DNA of 36,262 nt, taken from the NCBI GenBank assembly GCA_000934455.1, contig KN884498.1:76940-113201 (forward strand), read 5' to 3'. This document shows, in pieces, positions 10,301 through 19,300 of the stretch; the stretch's first letter is position 1; the number at the start of each line of letters is the position of its first letter. This DNA is from Apostichopus parvimensis. Taxonomy: Eukaryota > Echinodermata > Holothuroidea > Aspidochirotida > Stichopodidae. The position numbers and the translations under genes were made by a program. Under the pieces are notes generated by a model. It searched no databases, had not been told where the DNA came from, and worked only from the letters and a program-made list of their open reading frames with translations.

Positions 10301-13300
10301 GGTCCAAAAGAAAAGAATTTTCACATATTTTATCAGGTCAGGTTTGGGAAATTGTTGCATTCAGCGTATCTTGTTTCAGGGTTGAACCATAGGAAATATT
10401 TTTAGATAAAATGCTATTGTTTCCCAAGATATGACAGAATCATAAAAAGTGGTCATCAAAGGGATGAAAATTTCATTTGAGTGGTTATTGTAAATTGTCC
10501 AAAACCTCTGAGGCCTCGTCTCAAAATGGCATCAATTCCTATTTTTTTCCCTCAATTTCAGTATGAAAGATGAAAACTCAACAAATACAACATTATCACA
10601 GGAAAAATGTTTCAACTTTTTTTTGTGTGTGTAGCTGTCAAGTTGGATAAATTCAATGGAAAGAAACAAAGAAAAAAATTAAAAGAAAAGAATTATAAGC
10701 AAAATGGAAAGGATAAACAAACAACAAACACCTCCTTTTTTTTTGTACTCAGATGTTGGAATCCGCCAGTGATGAGGAGAGAACGTCTTGGGGTTTACCG
10801 CTTCATGACAGTACCCAGCAGAAGAAGATATTCAACTTCCTCCCCAGAGTTGAATTATCTACTGTAGAATCCTCCCTCAGTAATACCAGAGAAGCGTTGA
10901 AGAGTGTTGGGATTAACTCAAAGCAGGAAGATAAAATATTTAAGGTAAAAGAAAGCTTACTTAAGTGTAATTTGAAAGAAGCTAAAGAGAATTTCAAACT
11001 TCAATTTTTTTTTAGATGAACAGCTTCATGATTCAGCTAGAAAAACATAATTTGAATTGACTTTATGTCTAGGCATCTGTAACTTAGGAGCTTGACAATG
11101 TGCTTTGGAGCTCTGCCCATTGGCTGCAGAGTTGAAGCATGAAATGTTCAAATATAAAACACCCAATTCTCCCTCAAATTCTTTCTCAAATATTCATTTG
11201 AAATGTTATTTTTGTAAAGGATATTTATGTAAACAAATGAATTCATTTGTTTTATGGAAATGTAATGTCATCTGGAAATGAATATCATTAAAATTACACC
11301 TGACTCTGATTATCAGGTGTATAAAAGGTCACCGTCAGTGGTAATAAATATTCATGAATAATAATTAATATTCATAATGTTATGGGAGCATTATATGCTT
11401 GAAGAACTAAACAGCAAACACAACTGATTCCTGCTTGGAGGTGACCAGCAAGATGTCAGGAAAAAAGGATTAAACTTTCTAACAAAATGAAAAGATGTTT
11501 TCATCAGGTTTGTGCAATTTATCACATGTAGTACTAATAAAAGGAAGAGAACGCTGTTTTCATGTTATGATATCCTGTTTTCAGATCTTGTCCGCAATCC
11601 TCCATCTTGGAAACATTTCATTTACCCAGGATGAAGATGATGATGCCTGCGATGTGGATGAGTCTGCTTCAGGTATTCTCAAAGATGATACTCTATCCTT
11701 TGAGTGCATGGGGGGGGGGTTGGGGAGGGGGGATTCAGGGGTAGTAAAGGGAGGGGAAGGAATAAGATGAACTTACTTCAAAATACCCTTGGTTGATGAT
11801 TGAGGGAAACTTCATAGTTTTACAATACTTCAAGAATCTCACTAAGAGGCAAATTCGGCATTGATCGTGTATCAAATCAAAGCAATGAAAATTCAATATT
11901 GACTATTAATTTATGCAAAACGATCAAGAATTCAAACATTGGCTGCATCTTTACACAGGTAAATACCGTAAATCTAACCCAGAATTGTTTATAACACAAT
12001 GTTTAGTGTGATAGTTCTTATAGGTCTGTTGTGTTGTTACAGTGATTGAAAATATGAATTAAAATCCTAAGTATGAAACCTTGCTAGAGTTTGGTTGCAC
12101 CAACCAAGTTTGATTATTTTAGCAATTTTTTATTGTAACATCTTTTTTTTCGTTTACCAACGAAACTGATTCAGCTTACCCAATGTGTAATGATAACATA
12201 AATCTGACTGTTTGATTTTATACAATTTGTTCCCAAAAAGACAGCAATTTCACTGAATTAGTAAATTAATATTTTAAAAAAATTATATATTTGGGTCCTC
12301 TGCGATAAGGTAAGAAGTTTCATGATGGAATTAATGCAAAATATAAATGGTAGTTCAACATTCTGCTCATTAAAATTTATTTTCTTTATAAGAACTCTCT
12401 CCATGTTTAATTTTTGCCTTCTGATAATAATCCTGCTGATATGTGCAACGTAATTAATAAATATATCACCAGCAATTAAGCCAACACAACAGAGACAGCA
12501 TTTTATTTTCTGTTTTTCTTAATAGTGCAAGAATCTCTGCGAATGAGTTGCTCTTTGTTCGGCATTGAAGAGGAGGCATTTTCCAAATATCTACTCTTGA
12601 GGAGGATAGCTGCTCACCATGGCAACAGAAAGAGTGTTTTCATGAAACCATGTGAGAGAGCAGAGGCATGTAACAGGAGGGACTGTGTAGCTAAACTAGT
12701 CTACTCGAGGTAACTGCGTGCACAACTGATTAATTCATTGCAAGCTGTGGATCCTTACAGCAGATGGATTCTATTCATTATGGAATTAATTACAACCAGT
12801 ACAACTTTCAATGTCCACTTGTTTCACAATATGCAAATATGGCCATGTTCCAGACAAGCTTTAGGAATATTTTTCTTAATGTAAATCTAACTCAGATAGT
12901 TGTAAATCTGCTGGACAGTAACCCTAATACTTGACAACACAATTTTATTTGTAATTAAGTTAAACTAGGCTTAGGATTGTGGTAGCATAGAAGGTACAAA
13001 TTTCATAATCTGAAGTTGGTTCATCTTTATATCTACAGCAGTTTATCCTCCAGAAAGTGTGTGCTTGTCTTCACTAGAAGTGTTTTGTTTAGCTCCAGTT
13101 CATGAAAGGATAGTAATAGTTTATTAATCTGTTGATACTTCATACACAGAGGAACTTTGGAACACCTACTATATTTATTCTGGCACTAGAACTATAGATA
13201 TTGCCCTCAAGTATTGAATATTTGCTCTGACAGTAATGCATATAGCAACATTTATATTGTGTTCATTTAGGTACTTGGCAAAGCTTGTTATTGACTAAAA

Positions 13301-16300
13301 AATAATATGTATATATCTATATTTATGTGAATATATCTAATTTTTTTCCAGTAATGTTTTGTTCCTTTTTAAATCTATAACAGGCTCTTTGATTGGCTAG
13401 TGTCTTTCCTCAACAAGCATACTACAGCCAAACACAGCTATGCATTTATTGGACTGCTGGATATATATGGCTTTGAGAGTTTCTCTTTCAACAGCCTGGA
13501 ACAATTGTGCATAAACTATGCAAACGAGAAACTACAGCAACATTTCGTGTCCCACTTTCTGAAAGCAGAACAGGTAAGGTCTGCGAGTCTACATATAAAA
13601 AGTTAAAAGAAAGGTTTTTCGTTCTACAAGTTTCATACAGCAAATTTAAAAGTTACTTTTCATCCAAGTTGTTCCAGGAATAATTTTAAAGAAAAAGTAA
13701 GCATGAAAAACAAAGTTTGTATATGACTTAAGTAATTATTGTAAAGTAATTATTGTAAAGTAATTATTTTTAAAATTAATATGTGGGACACAACATTGTA
13801 TTGAGTGAAGTGCTTAAACAGTCCATGCTAACTAGGATTATGAAGCTAGTTGTTACCAAATGCTGAGAGCTTTTAGTTAGATTGATGGATATGTCCAGTT
13901 ATGTGTGAGTAGTGTATTGTTTGGCCCAAAATTCAAAACATAAAGCTCTATATAGTAACCATGGCAACATAGTAGAACGTATTAAATTCAGAGAGTAGTT
14001 ATGAAAGACATGTATATTCTTTTGCAACTCACAGGATGAGTATCGAAACGAAGAGCTGACATGGGATTTCTGCCAGTTCACAGACAACCAACCTTGTCTG
14101 GATGCTATAGAAGGGAAGATAAGTGTCTTCAGCCTTTTGAATGAGGTAAACAGGTTACCAGAACACATATATGTGTACTTACAAGAGAATTGATAGAGTA
14201 CTGATCAGTATTTCTTTAACTTTTTGCCACAATCTTTTATAGGATCTATCTCTTTGTATTGAACAACTTGTCTGCAATTAGATAAAACTTCATGTAACAG
14301 CTTTCAAGGCTCTGCAATATGTCATAAACATACAACGGTTCCTGTATACAAAACTGCTATACATCATTGCACTTGTATAGCATTGTGACCAGTTTGGACA
14401 GTATTTTGCCATGAGATGCGAAATTAGAATAAAGAAGTCACAATTTGAAAGTCAGCGTTAAGCTGACTTTTTAATAACTTCTTTTTCAACAGCAGCTAGA
14501 TTTAAGTTTAGACATACTGTAGTATCTTGTTTTCAAGCAGTAATCTTGTAAAACTTATGTGCACCCTCAGAGTCAATTTCTGAGCAAAAGTAAAACATTG
14601 CTGTTAACTTGTAACCAGTATATCTTTAATTTTAACTGATCAATGAATGATATTAGAAATCTTGAACACAATTTAATGATGTTTCTTTGGAAATATCTTC
14701 CTCCATAGCAACCAATAGGATTAATCATCATTTATGTAGCAAGAGTAATAAATAATTATGATAATCCTGTATCGAGCTGTTTTGTCCCATCCTTCAGGCG
14801 TGTAAGCTGAATCGGTCTTCTGATCCTTCTGCACTACGAGAGAGAATTTTGTCCAGTATTTCCAATCCCTTTGTATCAAAGAAGTTAAAGGGTCCAAAGC
14901 GGAGCTCGGGTTTTGTCGTCAGACATTTCGCGGACGAAGTAGAATATACTGTGGACGGATTGACCGAAAAGAACAAGGTAATCTAAATGTGCAGAAAATG
15001 CAAAGTTTCACTCCTTATCAAATTCCAGTTGCCTCTCTCTGTGTTCACTCTTTAAAATATTGTTGTTGATCAAAAAATATTCTTTCCCCTGGGGATTTTG
15101 ACCTGTCAAAGGTATGTAGGTTGCTCTGTTGGGTAGTCCCTCATTAGTTTAGTATTAGAGTTGCCTTGTTCAAACATGGCTGTTACCTTTGTAAAGTCGT
15201 TGCCTTGCTTGTTCATGAAAGTTCCTCTCTATTCCTTTCCATTTGTAAGTAGGCTACCAAGAAATGTTTAACTTTGTCTTCTTGCCTTTCAGGATTACAT
15301 TCCTCCAGAGCTTACAGAGATTCTGGCGTCTAGTAAAAATCTCTTTGTACGTACTCTTATACAAGAAGACATTATTGCTCAGAAGGTTTGTGTGCCATTA
15401 CTTTAACTAAGGATGTTTCTTATTTTGTGACCATTTTTAATGAATAACTGTGATTGTTATTGCTCAAATTTAGGTAAAGTGCAGTTCTGTTTTTCCCCTT
15501 AGCAACTAGATTTATGAGTGAACAATTAGCAACAGCAAAATTGCTGCAAGTATATACTGATATTCTTGTCAACATTGGTAGAGTAGCATTTTGTGTTAAG
15601 CAAACAAGGCAGAACATTTAATTTTTTATTATGTTTGCTTTAGTTCAGATGTCAGTCTATACTTGTCAGGTACTTTTCCACAAGGAAAATGTTCACAGGT
15701 TAACCAGAACAATTGTTATCACAAATAGTTACTGCTGTGACTTTGCACAGGTTAGTTATTATTGCAGCACACGTCATCAACACCCACAGAAGTTTTAAAC
15801 TGCTGTGCCCGATTCAAAAATCGGACATTTATCAATTTCAGTTCTTTCAAGATAAAGCAGCAGTGCTTTTGTGTGTGATAGCTAGAGGTCACCTAGAATT
15901 AATAATCCATTGCCGTGAATTATTTATTTCTTTGTACAAATAAATAATTTGTTGCTAAGAATTAAACAAATTTGTGTACTAATTATGAGTTTGTCAGAAC
16001 AAATTTAATAATCTGTCTATAATGGATAAAGCTTTTCATAGTCTTTTGTGTTCACAAACCAATCAATAGAAAGTATTTTAAAATAAATTTGATCTTGATC
16101 AACAGAAATCAAGATCTAGCAATGCCAAAGTTCCTGTCAAGACAGTCATATCGAAGTTCAAGGTAAGTGGTACCCATAATGCAACTTGATCTCACATGAG
16201 AGAGAAACCAACCTTATTGAACTGTAAATCGGAGACTGTCAAACAATTTCAGGTACAATGTACATATAATCAATAATTGTAAACAGGCAGTTTATGTTTA

Positions 16301-19300
16301 CGATGCTTAAGCCATCACGAATGTGGGAGAAGCCCGCAAGGGCTTATGGATTACAACTTTCACAGCCGGTGGCTTCCAATACAACATTTAAACTCAAATT
16401 TGGAATTTTCTCAATTTAGAAAGTCATTTCAGATGGGAAAACCATAGATTGCCCTTGGATGGAAAATACCCATCTAATTACTATGACCCGGCCAGGGATC
16501 GAACCCCAAACCTCCCGATTGCTAAGACTTGTTGCTTCAAAAACCACTCAGCCACATCACCAGTACATCACTGGTTTGATTGAAAATCACCAGCTAATCA
16601 GTTTTTCATGTTGATTTAACTAACAGGGTGTTCTATTTCATATTCTATACAGTCATAAAAGATGCTTATTCACTGAACATACTCAGATACAATGTGAGTC
16701 ACGAGTGATATGTTCAAATGTGTCATCACTGGCTGACAAAGTCTTATCAAACATACACTCCAAGTTAAGGTAGCATTACTGATGTACTTATACTAAAAAT
16801 CATAGAATCTGCAAGAAACATTCAACAAGGTGGTTGAACCTACCGTGTAAGTTGACAGCTGTTTCTTGTCTTGTAAAACACACAAGATTCTTTTTTAACA
16901 TAAAAAAGAGAGACCCAGTTTACTGCCCATATAACATGGGCTGATTCAACACCTGAGCTGGCTTTTCAGGATACTGTTTCAAAGATGCTCAGATGAATTT
17001 CATTATTCTTCTAGAAATGTCTACAATGTTTTAATTTGACCATCATGTTGTTTTCTATGAATAATACAACTGAGGTACCTGCTAAAGATTATTTACACAG
17101 CTCCCTTTAATGCCCCCTCCTCCCCCTATTTGTTTTTTAATATCATTATTAATGCTGCAGAACTCTTTGGATGACTTGATGGTGACTTTAAGGAACACTA
17201 CACCTCACTACATTAGATGTATCAAGCCTAACCAACAGTGTACTCCAGGTGTATTCAACGCTACTTTCGTTGCTAGTCAACTAAGTGCTTGTGGTGTCAT
17301 AGCAACGCTTGCCATTAGCAGAACTGGATATGCTTACAAGTAAGTGTAGTTCCTTTCACCAGTCCCAAAACTTGATAGCTGTAAACTGACTCGTAGGTAA
17401 ACAGCTGTTTGTATGATCTTCCTCCGTTTTACGTTTTTCATGTTTTTTCCATAAAACTTTCACTTGGAAAGGTACATCCCAAGGCATAAAAATTCTTCTT
17501 GAAAGGTTTATTTTTTTTAAATAAATCTAAAAAAAAAAAAAAAATCTAAAAAAAAAAAATCTTATGAAATTTAACTTGCAACGATAAATATTGTAAAATA
17601 AGCATATTTTCTGATATCAGAATGAATGTTTTCTCTACCTCCTTTGAGAAATCAGCTTTCTCTGATACTTGGAATATCTTGCTATAGTTACTCACAACAC
17701 ATATCTGTGTGTTCTTCTTGCTGACAGGATTTCATATAGCAAGTTTCAAAGTCGATATGGACTCGTCCTACCAAAACTGCAACTGCCTCCTAAGGAACAC
17801 TGCCAAGCTCTACTAGAGAAGATGTGTGGATTAGATGACAAAGAGAATGAGTTACCGGGTCAAAGGTCACCTTATAAGCTTGGAAGGAGCAAAGTATTTC
17901 TTCAAGATGAGCAGGTATAAAAATATGATTCAAGTGAATTCTTACATCGCTGCTAAGTACTCTTGTTTCGAGTTTGATCCATCAGCTTGAAGAAGATTAT
18001 GCAATGATGCAGAGTGAAAGATATTTTGAAATTAATAGTCATTTTGAATGATTCTGTATTTGGTGCGGTCATAATGAGGTCTGATGAGATGGGGTCAGGA
18101 GGGCGCCCCCGCTACCGCCTAGTGTTAATTTTGGGGCCTGGTAATAATACGGAGGGGGGGTCATGAAAATATTGTACATATGAAGAGTGGTAAAAGGACA
18201 CCCGGGGGGCCATAATTGTCCCATGGGGATGATCTGGCTCTGTGGCTCAGTACTTCTGATAGTATTATGCATTATATCCACACAACCTACGTCAGTTGTC
18301 TTTTATAACCCCTGGTATTTGTCATGAAATTTCCATCATATACAGCTGGCAAAGTTGGAACGAGAAAGAGAGCAAGTTCTGATCAACAAAGCTGTTTGTA
18401 TCCAGAGAAATTGGAGAAGATTAATGAGACTCAAGATTGAGAGAGAGAGACACTTGGCAGCCATTACAATCCAAGCAGGTTTGTATGATTCTTGGCAGAC
18501 ATTTTGTAACTCTTAACAGTGAAGTTATCTTCCTGAAAGATATACTCACTCTCTGTATTTTCCTCTGTGGTACATTATCATCCAGTTTCATGATTTCCCT
18601 GAAGCTGTCAGGGATTAGATGGCTTCAGTTGAGTGTAATCAAGCAAAGCCCAAAATCATTTACTTTCTGCATGTTTGAAACTTGCCAGAAAATTACCTTT
18701 AAAATGAAAAGCTTTAATAAAATGTACAAATGAAGTTTTCTAGATATAATTTCTGTTTCTACAGCAACAATTTCATCTCTTTATAGGAGGAGATGATAAA
18801 GTCATATTTTGCCCTTCCTTCTTAAAGATCTTCATCTTGGCTTTCAATTCATCTTTTCCTTTTCTCAATCACTTTTTTGGATTCAGTTTTTCGTGGATGG
18901 CAGGCTAGACTTGAGATACAGAGGATGAATGAGGCTGCCCGCATCATTCAACACGCTCTCTTGCTCTACTGTATCCGAAAGGAACAAGAGAAGATTGATG
19001 CAGACTTTGAGAAGGAAATCCTAGAGATGGAGAATGATTCTCATAATCAGGTTATTTCATTAATCCTTCCTTCTTTTTTTCCCCCTTCTTTTTTAGATCT
19101 AGGTTTGCTAAAGTCTTGCTCCTGTTAATGAATGGGTTTGGGCAGAATTGTAGTCTTGACATATCATCATTCCAAGTCAAAAGGAAATTCTGAATGCTTT
19201 CCTAAAGCTATTCTGTTTTAAAGATATTCAGCATTAAGATGTACTGAATCCCTGAAATAGTCCGTCAAGGCTAAATTGATGATGCAGTCGGCTTCGCAGA

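Noticed and set aside
9891..10405. Poly-His, poly-Asp and poly-Met open frames
   Set aside because: They are translations of the (ATC)n microsatellite in MYO19 intron 7, on both strands, without any conserved flanking protein.
10607..11019. Separate genes at 10607-10867 and 10753-11019
   Set aside because: The first is out of frame. The second is MYO19 exon 9 read through its donor into the intron.
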